Below are positions 45,271 to 58,669 of a DNA stretch of 64,000 bases, in pieces. This DNA comes from Stomorhina lunata. Its lineage: Eukaryota > Arthropoda > Insecta > Diptera > Rhiniidae. The DNA lies in the NCBI GenBank assembly GCA_933228675.1, contig OW121741.1, positions 74,396,629 through 74,460,628 on the forward strand, given 5' to 3'. A program made the translations under genes and the position numbers. The notes below the pieces were generated by a model. The model was not told the DNA's origin, searched no databases, and was given only the letters and a program-made list of their open reading frames with translations. Each line of letters opens with the position of its first letter. The first letter of the stretch is position 1.

Positions 45271-48200
45271 ATGTTCCGTACAAGTTTTGAGAGAAATTTA
45301 GGTAAATTTTCGCCAGACAAAAATGATAAGTTTCGGGAAATTCTTATACTTTTGTTGCAAAATTTGCAATTGATAAAAAAGAAAGTGACTCATCAATTAA
45401 TAACAAATGAACTAAAAGTTATTTGAACTTTTTAGACCTCTAGAAAATAAACAATTATAAATATCTATAATGAATTTATAATGTTTGTCTTTTTTAATTC
45501 TAACTCTTTAACCTGTTTTAGATACTGCCACCAGCCATTTGCAGCTGGAGCCCCAATGGCCCTCAATAATGTTGATTTGTGATGCCATTAACCAAAAGGA
45601 TACTACGTAATTTCTTTTTTCATTTTTACAATGTTCCATTTTACTTAATTTCATTTAATTTCCTTTTCAGTCCTAAAACAGCCTTTGCAGCCATTAAGAA
45701 GAAAATGAGCTCCACAAATCCTCATACCGCTTTCTATGCTCTGCTAGTTTTGGAAAGTGTTGTCAAGAATTGTGGTGCTCCTATGCATGATGAAGTTTTC
45801 ACCAAGGAGAATTGTACCATGTTTAGTCAGTTTTTAGAATCAACTACTCACGAGAATGTTAGTACCAAAATGTTAGAATTGGTGCAGACATGGGCGTTTG
45901 CTTTTCGTAATTCGGATAAATATCAAGCAATTAAGGTAAGCTAAAATTTTGATTGTACGATAGACCTTTCAAAGCCATGGTTGGAAGAAGTATTTTGTGT
46001 TCATGATTGTGTTAGCTGTCCATATAAGCTTGTTATCAAAGTTGAGCAGAAATTTGTCACAGTTATTGTTGTTGTTGACCTGTATTAAATATGAAAAATA
46101 TGTGACTAATGTTCTACGAAATTAAGGAACTCCTATAAGTCTAGTTCCTTCAATTGGATGAGTCCCTAAGGAATCAAGAGTTTGGGCGGTCCCGTTTGCT
46201 GTACATTGGAAGTGGTACAGATAGCTGCAAATTCCTGCCAGTAAAGAAGTTTTTTACGTCCCGTAAATATAAATTGATTCTATCACAAAGCTCATCTATA
46301 ATATTGCCTATTGCCTGCCACGATTGTGCAGTCATCGCCATATGTTTTAAATTCCACTCCTTGGTTGGAGCGGGGAGTTTAAACTAATACCGATTTCTCG
46401 AAAAAGTTCGGTATTGAAATTGGGCGAAATCGGATTCTTCTGGAATCACTTTGATGCTGAAAAATTAAATCGAATAATAATTGCTATGACAACCTTTTTT
46501 GTAACAAAGAAGTTTTAAGCAACTAGTTGTTAGTTGTTCAAATGTTATGGAAATCTGTCCAAGTTCCATATAAATATACCCTCGAAAAACAGTTTAAAGC
46601 TAGTAAATTTTTATTTTTTTAAATCTAGAATTTTGTACGGATCAATATTTGACAGTAGTTCATACAAATATGCAACAGACTGGGAACATATATTTTTTTT
46701 ATTGAATTCAGATACTTTTGATCTTAATAACCAAAATATGAAATATTATTGTGATCGTATAATATTTACCAGTGCCGCTTTGTCACAAAAGTTTGAGGTA
46801 AAGGCCAATGAAAGCCATACAATAAGTATAAAATTTTACCGCTCTTTTAATTTTACTTGGATCAAACATATTTATTCCTTAAAACTTAGCTTATATTCAG
46901 AACTTTTTAATCCTTTAGCTTAATTTTGTTATTATATATATATATGGTACATTATTCTTAGGTCGGTTTCAAAACACATTTTTGTATTTTTTTTAAAATA
47001 TTGTTTAACAAATAAGTATTACAATACAAAAATTTTAAAACATACAAATAGGAAAATAAAACTAAAAAATAAGTCAATTTCTTGAACAGTATCGCCATGC
47101 CAGTGATTTATTTCGCCACCGCCATAGGTGGAAGGGATATTATAAGTTTGTGCTGAAATATTTGTCGTAGACTCACCTTTTAGTATACCAATAGCCGATT
47201 TATCGATGTCAGTCTCATGCCTGGACCCCAATGTAATCAAAGTACAGGTGGCAATTCTAAAGATAATTTGACGAAATTTGGCACAGATAATTTTTTTTGA
47301 TAGTGGGACCATAGCTATTGAAATTCCTCAAAGTCGGTCCATTATTTATGGTACCTCCCATAGGTCCCACTTCCCGGATTTGATATTTTGGTTACAAGTA
47401 TCAATATTTTATCATGAAATTAAAAACAAATACTGCTTATGTAAATCAAAATCACTGTACCAAATTTCATTGAAATCGGTCCACATTTGACCATAGCTCC
47501 CATACAAACTCTTCTATCAAAACGCACTAAATGATACAAAAAATCACTAAAACGCTTGTAAATCTGAAGATAATAAACATTTTGAGTTTATTTTTTGCAT
47601 ACATAATTTTTGTATAATGCGTAATCAACTTGCCGAATTTTGAGATAATCGGTCCACATTTACCCTAGCTCTCATATAATTAGTTGGTACTAGCTGACCC
47701 CGCAGACGATGTTTTGCCTTCAATGTTGTTGAAGAGGATACTTTGTTTTGTCTTAAACTTGTTTGGTAAGTCACATATAATATTGGGTCTACAGTGCCTC
47801 ACTACATTAAAAGGAATTGAAAGTCTTTTTTTGTATGAAAATTTAAAAAATTTGTTATATTTTTAAGTTGTTATTTTAACTTTAACCTAATACATTTGGA
47901 TACACAACATTTTTTTGCTTTTCCATCTGGAGCATAAATAAACAAAGCATTAAGAATGCCAACTCTTAAACAGGCTTTTGTTTTTCAGCAAATTTTTATG
48001 TTACAATACTATTTTATTTAGATCTTGCGAAAATTTCTGGTCGAATATTATTTCCTTAAAAACTAAAAAGTTTTTAGTTTTGACTTCGAACAAATTTAAG
48101 AATGAAGAATCATTTGTAAAACACTAGGCGAACAGAAATTGAAGCAAGAGCATTGTATATCATTATACACATTACGACAACAAAAACGGTATAGGAAAAT

Positions 48201-48317
48201 CTAAGGCCATATCCCTGGAAAAGCTGGGCCAATTTAGTGCAAACTTCATGTAAATTATGTACATATTTTGGTTGAAATCGTTCCACCAGTTTCCACGGTT
48301 TTACTTCTTTTTATATG

Positions 48318-48414
<97 letters not shown>

Positions 48415-51400
48415 AATATATATATATATTGAATATATATATATATATTGCATATATATTGAATATATATATATATATATATATTATATATAAATGGCCT
48501 ATATTCAATAGAATAGAAGTAAATAGAAGTTAATATTTCTTCTACAATATATTTATTAAAAGAGATATAACTTTTATACACAAAAAAAAAACAGTTTTCC
48601 AATAAAAAGTGATTTTGAAAAAAAAAATTGGTTCATACAGGCATGTCGCAAAATCTGTTCGGAATTGAAACCATTCCGTACTTGAATTCCGATTGAAATA
48701 GTTAGAAATTATTCAAATATTGAATAAAAAACATACAAATTCAATTCCACTTAAGAAAAAGTAATGTGCTTTACTTTTTCTATAGGAATTCTTTCCACTT
48801 TCGAACGGAGTTGAGTTCTGTGTCATAGCTGATAGACGGTATTGAATATAGGTTCTCCACATATAAATGCGTTTCAAAAAAATAATTTATTTTTTCGGAA
48901 CACTACAATAAAGTCCCATTCCCGGAAAACTGTTACTTTTAATCGAAATTTGCTAATAAATTCTTAAATTTTCGTTATTTTGTCATTAGAAACTAAAAAA
49001 TCCAATAAAAGAAAGGGTTAATCTCATACAAAAACATTGATTTTTTTCTTATCTCGAAACATAAAAGGCAACCTCTTAAACAATATGTGACAATTCTTTG
49101 TAAAATATAATAAAGAATTACATACATATATCACGATACTTAATATGACCCCACACCGTCATTTATTGAGGGTTGTTAAATATTAGTTAATTTAATTAAG
49201 AACCTTTTGGCAAGAAACATTAGTATGATATTGAATTGCAACATAATAACAACAAGTGAAAATAGAATTTGTTTATTTGTAAATAGTAACAATATTTATT
49301 TAAATTACTTGTTCAAATTAAAAATGAGTTCCGAGGAAGAATTAGAAGTGGAAGACATTTCGAATGAGGTTAACTATTTATTTTTTTACTTAAAACCAGT
49401 GAATTTAATGGCCATTTTAAAATTTGTCTATCTATCTTTTTTATCTATCTTTTAGGATACTATGACAATTTTAAAAACTAAAGGTCATCAATTTCCTGAA
49501 TTGAAAGAGGCCATGGCTGATGCCATGTTCACCACCGATACCGCACCCAATTGGAAGGATGGTAAAAAATGTCATCGTTGTCGTGATGATTTTACATTTA
49601 CTAATCGCAAACATCACTGCCGCAATTGTGGTCAAGTGTTTTGTGTTTTGTGCACCACTAAACAGTGTCCTTTACCTAAATTTGGTATTGAAAAAGAGGT
49701 GAGTGAATGGGATGCTCTATGATGGGTTGTGTTTATTGTGACGTAGAGAAATTAAATTGATTTTGCTTTGCATCTAAATACATATCTTCATTTTATAGGT
49801 ACGTGTGTGTGATGGCTGTTATGCTCAATTGCAACGTCCCTCTTCGGCTAAAGCGACTACAGCACGCGCGGCAGAGAGTGATTTGCCGGCTGAGTATTTA
49901 AACAGTTCTTTGGCCCAACAAGTGCAGGTGAGTAACGTAGAAATTTATCTTTGGATTTTGTTTATTTTAGAATTATTTTGTGGTGTTTCTTTGTTCTGTT
50001 AATTTGTTTTGTTTTTCTTTTTTTGCAAATGTGTTTATATATTTTTCTGATTTTTATTTTTGTTTGTTATTTTATTAGACGCCTCCGCGTAAAACTGAAC
50101 AAGAATTAAAGGAGGAAGAAGAGCTACAACTGGCTTTGGCTTTAAGTCAGTCCGAAGCTGAAAGTAAAAAACAACAGCAGCAACAACATGTAAGTATTTT
50201 TTTTTACAAATGGACTGACATTTATAGTTGGAACTTTATTGTGGAATTTATCGAGTCTAATTGCTGTTAGTATTAACAGTTTGGCTGAAAAGTTTATAAG
50301 CTGATACATAAATGAGGTTTTTATAATAAAATACATTTCTTTTTTAAATTGGACAGTTATCAGACTATTAGTTAAAGCATATTTAGTAAAGTAACTTTTG
50401 CTTGTTTTCAATCAAACTTTAATTTCTTATTGAAGCCAATATTTGTCTTTGGTTTGCTTTGTTTAAACAAGAAGAAGTGCGCACCGAGGAGTACCCACTT
50501 AGGGGTTGACCCAAATAGCTAAGATTGGACTGTGTATTAACCTACGATAAGGGCAAATATTGGACTATATGTTAACTCACGATTAGGACAAATATTCGAC
50601 TATATATATAAACACCTATAATTATGACAAATACAAAACTATATAAAGAGCTATGATTAAGCAAAATAAAAGACTACATAAAGTCCTACGATTGTGACAA
50701 GTATTAGACCTATGATTAGTACTATATAAAGACCTACAATTGGAACTATATAAAAATTTACGGATAGGGCAAATGAAAGGCTACATAATGACCAACGATT
50801 AGGACAAATAAAAGATTATATAAAGACCTACGATTATTAAAAATGAAGGTCTACGACTAGGACTATTTATAGACGTTCGATTAAGACTTTATATAAACCT
50901 ATGATTAGGACAAATAAAGACCTATGATTAGGACAAATAAAGACCTACGATTAGGACTATATATAGACCTATGATTAGGACAAATTTAAACATTATTTAA
51001 AGACCCACGATTAGGACTATACAAAGATATACGATAAGGACAAATAAAAGACTACATAAAGTCCTACGATTAGGACAATATATAGACCTATAAGGGCGAA
51101 TTAAAGATTATATAAAGACCTACGATTAGAACTATATAAAGATCTACAATAAGGACAAATTAAATACTAGGTAAAGTCCTACGATTAGGACAATATATAG
51201 ACCTATGATTAGGACCAATGAAAGACTATATAAAGACCTACGATTAGAACTATATAAAAACCTATATAAATAATTACGAAAAGGACAAGTGAAAGACTAT
51301 ATAAAGATCTACGATTAGGACAAATGAAAGACTATATAAAGACCTACGATTAGGACAAATCAAAAACATATAAAGACCTACTATTAGCACTATATATAGA

Positions 51401-54400
51401 CCTATGATTAGGCCTATATAAAGACCTACTATTAGCACTATATATAGACCTATGATTAGGCCTATATAAAGACCTACGATTAGGACTATATAAAGACATT
51501 TGATTAGGACCATATAAAGACCTACGATTAGGACGGTCGAAAAATTAAAAATAGTAATTTCGGATGACTAAAGTGAAGTTGATTAAATATCTCAGCTATT
51601 TTGAACAACTTTACAGTCTAAAGGTATTATATTGAGAAAAAGTTATTGAGTCACTTTAAGTACGAAATCGTAAGGAAACGGACCCATTTGAACAATAATG
51701 TGCTGCTTCATCAAAATAATGCATCTTGTCAATGAAGGAAAAACAAACAAGCGTAAGTTGTACTTCAGATTACTTCCGTATGTACACGGTAGATATTACT
51801 ATCGACTTTATTAAACAAAGTTATTGAAGCACTTGAAGAACCAAATCGTGAGGAAATGGACCCATTTGAAGTATAATGTGCTGCTTCATCAAAACAATGC
51901 ATCTTGTCAATGAAATCTAAGAAAAAAAAAAGGAATTGGACTTCGAATTACTTTCGCATCCACCGTATTTTCCACATTTGTCAGCTTGGGACTTTTTCCT
52001 ATTCTCAGACACCAGAAAATGCTTGCCGAAAAGAAATTTAGATCCAATGAAGCGGTCTATTCTGAGGCTATAGATAAATCGTACTAAATCGGCAAATTTT
52101 AACTTTCAGCTTACGACTTTTACAGCCCTTTACTGTTAAGTTTGAAAAGATCAAATTTTACTTTTAAGCAAATATTGTGTAACATACCTTAGGGATTTTC
52201 CAAAAAAATTATTTTGCAAAAAGTTTAATAAAATTTGATATCTAAACAAATCCGTTTGTTTGTCAAAATATTTTAAATGAAATTCTTTTACTATCGGGGA
52301 ACTTTTGACAAATTAGTTACAATAAAGTGAACCTTATATCTGTGGCTTGGTGCTAAAAGGGCCAATGTCAAAAAAACTAGTTTAGAGAAAATTTGATTCA
52401 AAGTTTTTATTTTCCATATAAAGTGACATTGTCCAGAAAAACCCTTATAAATCTGTTCTGAGTTAGCTGTTGGAGCCAAATAAAAGAGGGTAAATAAGGG
52501 AATCTAATGCAACTCAAAACAGACGAAAATTGACATTGGCCCTTTTAGCACCAAGCCACAGATATGTTCTACATTATATAGATTATCCTAAAACTATGCT
52601 ATACAAATCTTTCTAAAATATCTTACATTTCGATCGATATCGAATGCCGCAATTTTGCTCCTGAATTAAAAATATATTATTATAATAAAGACGTATGTAC
52701 TTAAACAATCAAAATAATAAATTTGACCAGTTTTTGGTCAAATCAATTCCTATTAAATATCTTGATTCTTTTAACGTCCATAGAGTGTAACTTTAATTCA
52801 TTATTGCCTATATTTAAAACGCATTTATCTTATCTCTGGCAAAAGCAATGCTAACAAAGTAAATACATACATCATTTATATTGCGTTTTTTTTAAATCAA
52901 TACACATTTTTTTGCCTTCCTTTTTAATTCTTAATTCAACATTTATATTTAGTCTTTAGCAGCTGCTGCTTATCGCTTACAACAACGATCTCCCAGTCCA
53001 GAAGCTCCACCAGCCCCCAAAGAACCTCAACCCGAAGAAACCAATCCAGATTTGGCAAAATATCTAAATCGCACTTACTGGGAGCAACGCAAAGTAAGCG
53101 ATTCGCCCATGGCAAGTCCATCAGCACCCAGTCCTATGCCGGCTACACCACAACCCCAGCAGGGCGGACAACAGCAAATGCCACTAACAGCCAACGATTT
53201 TCGTCCCAAGACAACGGATGAACAGAAAATTGATGAGTTTGCCGGCAATATGAGAACTCAAGTGGAGATTTTTGTAAATCGCATGAAATCGAATTCCAGC
53301 CGTGGTCGTAGCATTTCTAATGATAGTTCAGTGCAAACTTTATTCATGACTCTTACGGGTTTGCATTCGCAGCAATTGTCTTACATCAAGGAGTTGGATG
53401 ACAAACGTATGTGGTATGAACAATTGCAGGATAAACTAGTGCAGATTAAAGATTCTCGCGCCGCTCTCGATGATTTACGCAACGAACATGCCGATAAACT
53501 AAGGCGCATGGCTGAGGAACAGGAACGTCAACGCCAAATACAAATGGCCCATAAATTGGATATAATGCGCAAAAAGAAACAGGAATATTTGCAGTATCAA
53601 CGTCAATTGGCCTTGCATCGCATACAGGAACAGGAGCGTGAAATGCAAATGCGTCAGGAACAGCAAATGGCTCAGTATCGCATGAATCAAACAGCATTTC
53701 CCTTTATGCCCAATATGGCAGGTGTGCCACCTCAGGGTACACCTTTGCCACAAATGCCTGGCGTTTTTAATCCTTATTCACCTAATCAAACAGCAGCTGG
53801 AGTTGGGGTATCTGGTATGCCGCCGTATACCAGTCAAGCTGGTATGGCTGGTGTATTGCCTGGCATGTACACTCATGCTGCAATGTCAGGACAGCCACAA
53901 CCGCAACCACCGCAAATGATGCTGCAACAACCACCAATAAATCAACAGCAAATGGGCAATCCCATGAATAATATGATGGCTAGAGCTCCAGATCAGCAAC
54001 AGAATAATGTGCAGCAACAACAACAACAGCAGCTAGCACCCACTGCACAACAACAGCATGTGGCTCAGCCACCCCAACAACAACATCAACAACAGCAACC
54101 ACAATTAGCTCATGTTATGTTACAGCAACAACAAACTATAATGCATGGCCAATCACCCATACCAAATATTGCAAGCCCTATTCCACAAACAGCTGCCGCT
54201 CCACCACCACCTCAACAGCAACAACAAGTAGCCCAAACCTCGATGGCACAAGCTCCACCACAACAAACTCATGTAGCCCCTGTTGCCATACCCACACCAC
54301 AGGCTTCATCTCAAATTCAAGCTGTTCAATCAGCTCCTGCTCCTCCTCAAAATGAACCCGAACCCGTTGCTCCACCAGCTCCTGCTGAACCCGCTACCGC

Positions 54401-54422
54401 TGAATTGATAAGTTTTGATTAA
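45271..54422 (+). CDS. Hrs: Hrs, ESCRT-0 endosomal sorting adaptor, 7 exons, 777 aa
   Basis: Exons: 45271-45301, 45522-45606, 45671-45935, 49456-49698, 49799-49927, 50079-50189, 52953-54422; all introns GT..AG with consistent phases. The protein begins [10 protein letters not shown]. The VHS domain covers about residues 1-143 ([36 protein letters not shown]). The FYVE finger (about 160-215) has RKHHCR (178-183), RVCDGC (210-215) and all eight zinc-ligand cysteines (166, 169, 182, 185, 190, 193, 212, 215), so it should bind PI3P on endosomes. A ubiquitin-interacting motif [15 protein letters not shown] is at about 263-277. A coiled-coil region (about 380-510) for the STAM/Hse1 partner precedes a long Q/P-rich tail. 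The last five residues LISFD form a clathrin box. Length is close to fly Hrs. It sorts ubiquitinated receptors to lysosomes. Confidence 0.97.
45936..47100. other. Hrs intron 3, first part
   Basis: No gene is visible. Text near 46200-46260 (AGATAGCTGCAAATTCCTGCCAGTA) resembles 55120-55140, so some is dispersed repeat. The rest is unassigned AT-rich sequence. Confidence 0.45.
47101..47680 (-). repeat. Hairpin-ended dispersed repeat in Hrs intron 3, truncated (minus)
   Basis: Contains GGTACCTCCCATAGGTCCCA and CGGTCCACATTTGACC in family order. The low-coordinate hairpin (CACCACCGCC ATAGGTGG) is degraded and the ACAAGTAAG end is missing. It is followed directly by AGCTGACCCCGCAGACGATG, a phrase common in other insect repeats. 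Confidence 0.7.
48319..48482. repeat. (TA)n microsatellite in Hrs intron 3
   Basis: About 95 bp of uninterrupted TA from 48319, then TA blocks broken by TTGAATATA and TTGCATATA. The YI-repeat reading frames across it on both strands are artefacts. Confidence 0.97.
49324..49368 (+). other. Possible alternative first coding exon of Hrs
   Basis: An ATG at 49324 opens 15 codons, [15 protein letters not shown], ending at GAG|GTTAAC. Skipping 87 bp to exon 4 (49456) keeps the frame exactly and would give a protein with FYVE, UIM and tail but no VHS domain. The acidic peptide and the UTR-like sequence upstream suggest real coding; the donor site is only moderate. Not known to me as an Hrs isoform. 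Confidence 0.35.
50515..51535. repeat. 24-bp satellite array, degenerate, Hrs intron 6
   Basis: About 1 kb of diverged units of GACCTACGATTAGG plus ACTATATAAA, with variants such as ACAAATAAAAG and a few 12-bp-type slips. The same unit forms a more homogeneous array just after Hrs at 55163-55790. Confidence 0.93.
51536..52952. other. Hrs intron 6, remainder
   Basis: Contains two similar blocks (TGCTGCTTCATCAAAATAAT near 51701 and TGCTGCTTCATCAAAACAAT near 51880, each followed by GCATCTTGTCAATGAA), looking like duplicated mariner-type text. An inverted pair CTGTGGCTTGGTGCTAAAAG (52340) and its complement near 52545 may be a MITE of about 225 bp. Otherwise unassigned. Confidence 0.5.
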
Positions 54423-54730
54423 ATGCTTTCATTGAAATTTATTTTTTAGAGAACACTTTCTCCTTTTTTATTATTATTATCATATACCTTTTTTGTTTGG
54501 TTTTTCTTTTTTATCGCGTTTTTAATCATTCCTTTTTAAACTTTTAAAGAACTTAAGGATCAAACTACATAAATACATACTACATACATATATATTTGAG
54601 ATATTTCTGTATTATTATTATCGTTTTTTAACTATTACTCTACGAGATAACATTATTATAAAACATGCTAAAGCAAACTTAAACATATAGCAATTGTTTT
54701 ATTAAATAAAGTTTATATTACTACTATTTA
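54423..54730 (+). other. Hrs 3' untranslated region
   Basis: AT-rich sequence after the Hrs stop with a poly(A) signal AATAAA at 54705-54710. Confidence 0.75.
54705..54710 (+). terminator. Hrs poly(A) signal
   Basis: Canonical AATAAA about 285 bp after the stop codon, within TTTTATTAAATAAAGTTTAT. Confidence 0.7.
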
Positions 54731-55162
54731 AATCATTAATAATACGCGATTTTTATTAACATAAAAGTTCTGATTGATTGGGCTATCTGGAGAGTCGGCT
54801 TTTGTTTGGAAATTTTTAAAGTTCATATTTTAGACTTGAAAATTCTTGATCGAGTAATGTCGGTTTGTTTCAGGAATATCGCCAACATGTCACTAAGAAT
54901 TAAGCGCTTTCTATCATTAAATTTTAATAAATGCAATTATGTGTAGAATATAACATTACACAAATTTCTACGATGACTTCTGTGAAAGGATAGTTTTCGA
55001 AACGTTAAATTTTACACTTAAGATGTTATACGAATGAATTGTTATTAATTGCATACATTAAGTTCCAGCGATACTCCCTCCGTTTATGGGGTGCAGAGCG
55101 TTGCCAATGATTTAGCTTGACATAGCTGCAGATTCCTAGCAGTGAACCATGGCACAGCTAGA

Positions 55163-55790
55163 CTATATAAAGACCTACGATTAGGACTATATAAACCCCT
55201 TCGATTAGGACTATATAAAGACCTACGATTATGACTATATAAAGACTTAGATTAGGACTATATAAAGACCTGCGATTAGGACTATATAAAGACCTACCAT
55301 TAGGACTATATAAACCCCTACGATTAGGACTATATAAAGACCTACTATTAGGACTATATGAAGACCTACGATTAGGACTATATAAAGACCTGCGATTAGG
55401 ACTATATAAAGACCTACTATTAGGACTATATAAAGACCTACGATTAGGACTATATAAAGACCTACTATTAGGACTATATAAAGACCTACGATTAGGACTA
55501 TATAAAGACCTGCGATTAGGACTATATAAATACCCACGATTAGGACTATATAAAGACCTACGATTAGGACTATATAAAGACCTACGATTAGGACTATATA
55601 AAGACCTACGATTAGGACTATATAAAGACCTGCGATTAGGATTATATAAATTCCCACGATTAGGACTATATAAAGACCTACGATTAGGACTATATAAAGA
55701 CCTATGATTAGGACTATATAAAGACCTACGATTAGGATTATATAAAGGCCTACAATTATGACTATATAAAGGCCTACAATTATGTCAAAA
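55163..55790. repeat. 24-bp satellite array downstream of Hrs
   Basis: About 26 units of GACCTACGATTAGG plus ACTATATAAA, fairly homogeneous with TACGAT/TGCGAT/TACTAT variants. Since 24 is a multiple of three and lacks stops on the minus strand, it reads there as an open octapeptide repeat LYIVLIVG of about 200 residues, which I treat as accidental. It abuts the LINE fragment that starts at 55790. Confidence 0.95.
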
Positions 55791-57930
55791 GTATATTTTA
55801 AATTTCCATGCACTTCGATCTTGTGCGCATATTCTCCAATTTCGTAGTCCAAACTTTGAAAGATTTTCTTCTATTTGGTCTTTTCATTGAATTTTCGGAC
55901 GTCCTCTTCTACGAGCTTCATCTGGATCATTTTCAAACATTTTTCTTGATGGAGTATTTTTATCCTAACGTACGATATGCGCCAGCCAATGCATCCGCTG
56001 CTTTTTAATGCATCTAACTATGTCGATGTCAACATATAGTAATTGTTGACGCAGACTAGTCCAAAGATTTTTCGTAGAATCTTCCTCTCAAAAACTGCAA
56101 GAATAGCTACATCTGCCTGTGCAAGTGCCCATGATTTATAAAAGGGGAGGATAAGCGTTTTATAGGGTGTAATTTTAATTCTAAGAGAGAGAGAGAGTGC
56201 GGGCCTGTTCGGAAATGCATCATTGCGCTGCATCACGACTTTTAGGGCTTAATAAAAAGCTAACTGTATTATTTTAATCCAATTTTGTATACGCAAGTAG
56301 AAAGCAGTGCTGCCCAAAAATACGTACGCATAAACAGCGCATCATAGTATTTCATGCTGCAAAGTTTGCAATCGTGATGCAGTGCAGTGATGCATTTCCG
56401 AACATGTCCAGCTTTATTTCTTAATTTCCTGCTTAGGCCTAAATAGCATCGGTTGGCAAGTATGATTCTAAGTTTAGTCGTTATTTATGTTGACCGCGGT
56501 ACCAACAATCTCGAAGCTATAATTCTCAACGATCACATGTGGTCCAATTCTTGAAGACTGTCAGCTTTTAGAAATCATTAGTTTTGATTTTGATTCATTG
56601 ACAACTAAAACCAATTTATAAGTTTCCTTCCGATACTTGAAAAGGTGGCAGCCACCTTGCGCAATGTGCGTTCCAGAATATCAATGTCATCGGAAAACGC
56701 GAGTAGCATGTGTTGTGTTTACTGCAGCATCTCGCAAGATTTTCTCTAACACAATATTAAAGAGATCGCATGATGAACTATTACCTTGCCCTATTTTATT
56801 GCACTATTTTAACTAATGAGGTTGCATTACTTTACGTCATCCTACACTGCTTTAAAAAAGTTCATTCGTATCGGGCTGTCAAAAGCAGTCCGATACGAAG
56901 AGAATTTGACGTAGTGCTAAGTTCTGGTCAGTGATAGATTTACCACTGAAACCCCAATCGTCTGGCATTCGTTCTTCTATCCATATGGTTTCAATACACT
57001 GGAACATAGGCCTTATCAACTCATCACCTCCGGCCTTAAAAAGCTGGCAAACCATCGGCACTCGCAGCTTCGTTTTTTTAGTCGAGTTATTGCGATTCTA
57101 ACATTATTTTGCTTTGGCGTTGGATACATAACATTGTCATTATTGATTTGTTCAGGCGTGTCATCTTGGTCGCTTCCACCTGATACCAACATTTTGCAAA
57201 AGTGATTTTTCCATAGTTTTAGTAGGCTTTCAGCATCTGTTACCAGGTTTCCTTGGTTGTCTTAACAGGAGAAAATACAATTGCTAAAACCATCCGTTTG
57301 GTGTTTAATTTTTTCGATAAAAGTTACGCAATTCATTACGACTCTTATACATCTCAATTTCCTTGAGCACAGTTCCCTCCAATTCTTTCTTTTTTCTTCG
57401 GAATAGACGTTTCTCTTCCCTTTTTCTCTCTCGATACCTTTCTAAAGTTCGGTGAGTAACTACTGACTGCAGAGTTGCCCTGTAGGCAGAATTTTTATCA
57501 GTAGTGGCACTCCTCGTTATACCAAGAGTTTTTAGGAAGTGGGTTTAAAAACCCTAATACAGATTTTGCAGCAGTTTTCATGGAGTTGGCAATATGTTGC
57601 CATTGAGTGCTGATGTAGTTGGAACTAGAAATATTTTCTTCGATTAATTGAGCTGTTCGTTGCGAGTAATAGGTGATGGGAAATGTAGCTTGGTGATGTT
57701 AAATTTTCTTTGCGTTACCATCGGTATGTTCCGCTAAATACTCAGATGTATTCTTACCTTGGCTGCAAGAAGATAATGATCGGAGTCCATATTGGCTCAT
57801 CGAATTGCACTCACATCCAATAGAAGAAGTGCGCCTTTCTTATGGAAATATGGAGCGATAACATTTCGGGATGCATTGATTTCTCGCGTAATGATTTTGT
57901 AAGACAGACGTCGATATTCGGAAGTTCCCG
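55790..57930 (-). pseudogene. Decayed LINE copy, minus strand
   Basis: The minus strand carries reverse-transcriptase fragments in several frames: LFKAGGDELIRPMFQCIETI, then WIEERMPDDWGFS (about 57040-56940), CDLFNIVLEKILRDAA (about 56770-56720) and DDIDILERTLRKVAATFSSI (about 56690-56630). Its 3' end (CATATTCTCCAATTTCGTAG on the plus strand) is at 55830. Frameshifts and stops are everywhere. It belongs to the same family as 59007-61456 in the opposite orientation. Confidence 0.82.
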
Positions 57931-58669
57931 TTGGAAGATCATTTAAAATATCTTGTATATGGAAAATAACATAATGATGAATGGTTGCCTTCCAACCAGA
58001 AAGCGTCCAGTAATGACAAACACAAATAATTATACATCAGGTCTTGATCGTGACAGTAATCTGAGAGAAGGTTTTCTATTTACACTAGGCCACATCTCTC
58101 TGGAAGGAATACATCCTCGGAAAGAAGGAGCTTGTAAGTGAATAGAGAAATGCTAACAGATTCTAGTTTATCTGGCATTACATGTCTGCTATACAGTTCC
58201 CTGGAATAACGCTAAACTATACTGAAAAGCTAGAACTGTGACACTACATCTCTTTAGCTGAAAGTTCATCCTAAAGCTTGCCTGATTTTTAAGTAGCAGT
58301 TGGAATAGGATCAATCAATCTTGAAACATGAAAGACAACCCTTTTACATATTTGTTAAAAAAGTTATAAAAATTTACTGTTTCACAGTGAATTGCGATTT
58401 GCAAAAAAATCGTCATCTACTCAGATCATAAGAGTCGTTAAATTTTATTCCATGTCATTGAGACTGACAATCATTTGTGGATCAGATTGGTCTTAAAAAA
58501 ATATTATTTTTAAGCAAATGTGCCATGACAATAGGTTATTAAAAATGTAATCTCAAATCCTTATATGAACGCATTCAAATGTACGATGTTTACAATGCGA
58601 ATATGTTACATGACCAAGGATTTAAAGCAGTCAAGGGCAAAAAATTTATTTTCTATAACTAGTTATAGG
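57931..58669. other. Unassigned interval between LINE relics
   Basis: No recognisable gene. It may include further decayed LINE 5' sequence. Confidence 0.4.

Noticed and set aside
48255..48602. Tyr-Ile repeat reading frames on both strands
   Set aside because: They are translations of a (TA)n microsatellite.
53446..54375. Minus-strand and alternative plus-strand frames over Hrs exon 7
   Set aside because: Shadows of the Q/P-rich Hrs tail, which is continuous in the plus frame up to LISFD and stop.
55247..55852. 201-residue open frame on the minus strand with a hydrophobic octapeptide repeat
   Set aside because: It is produced by a 24-bp satellite whose length is a multiple of three. There is no start context or gene structure.
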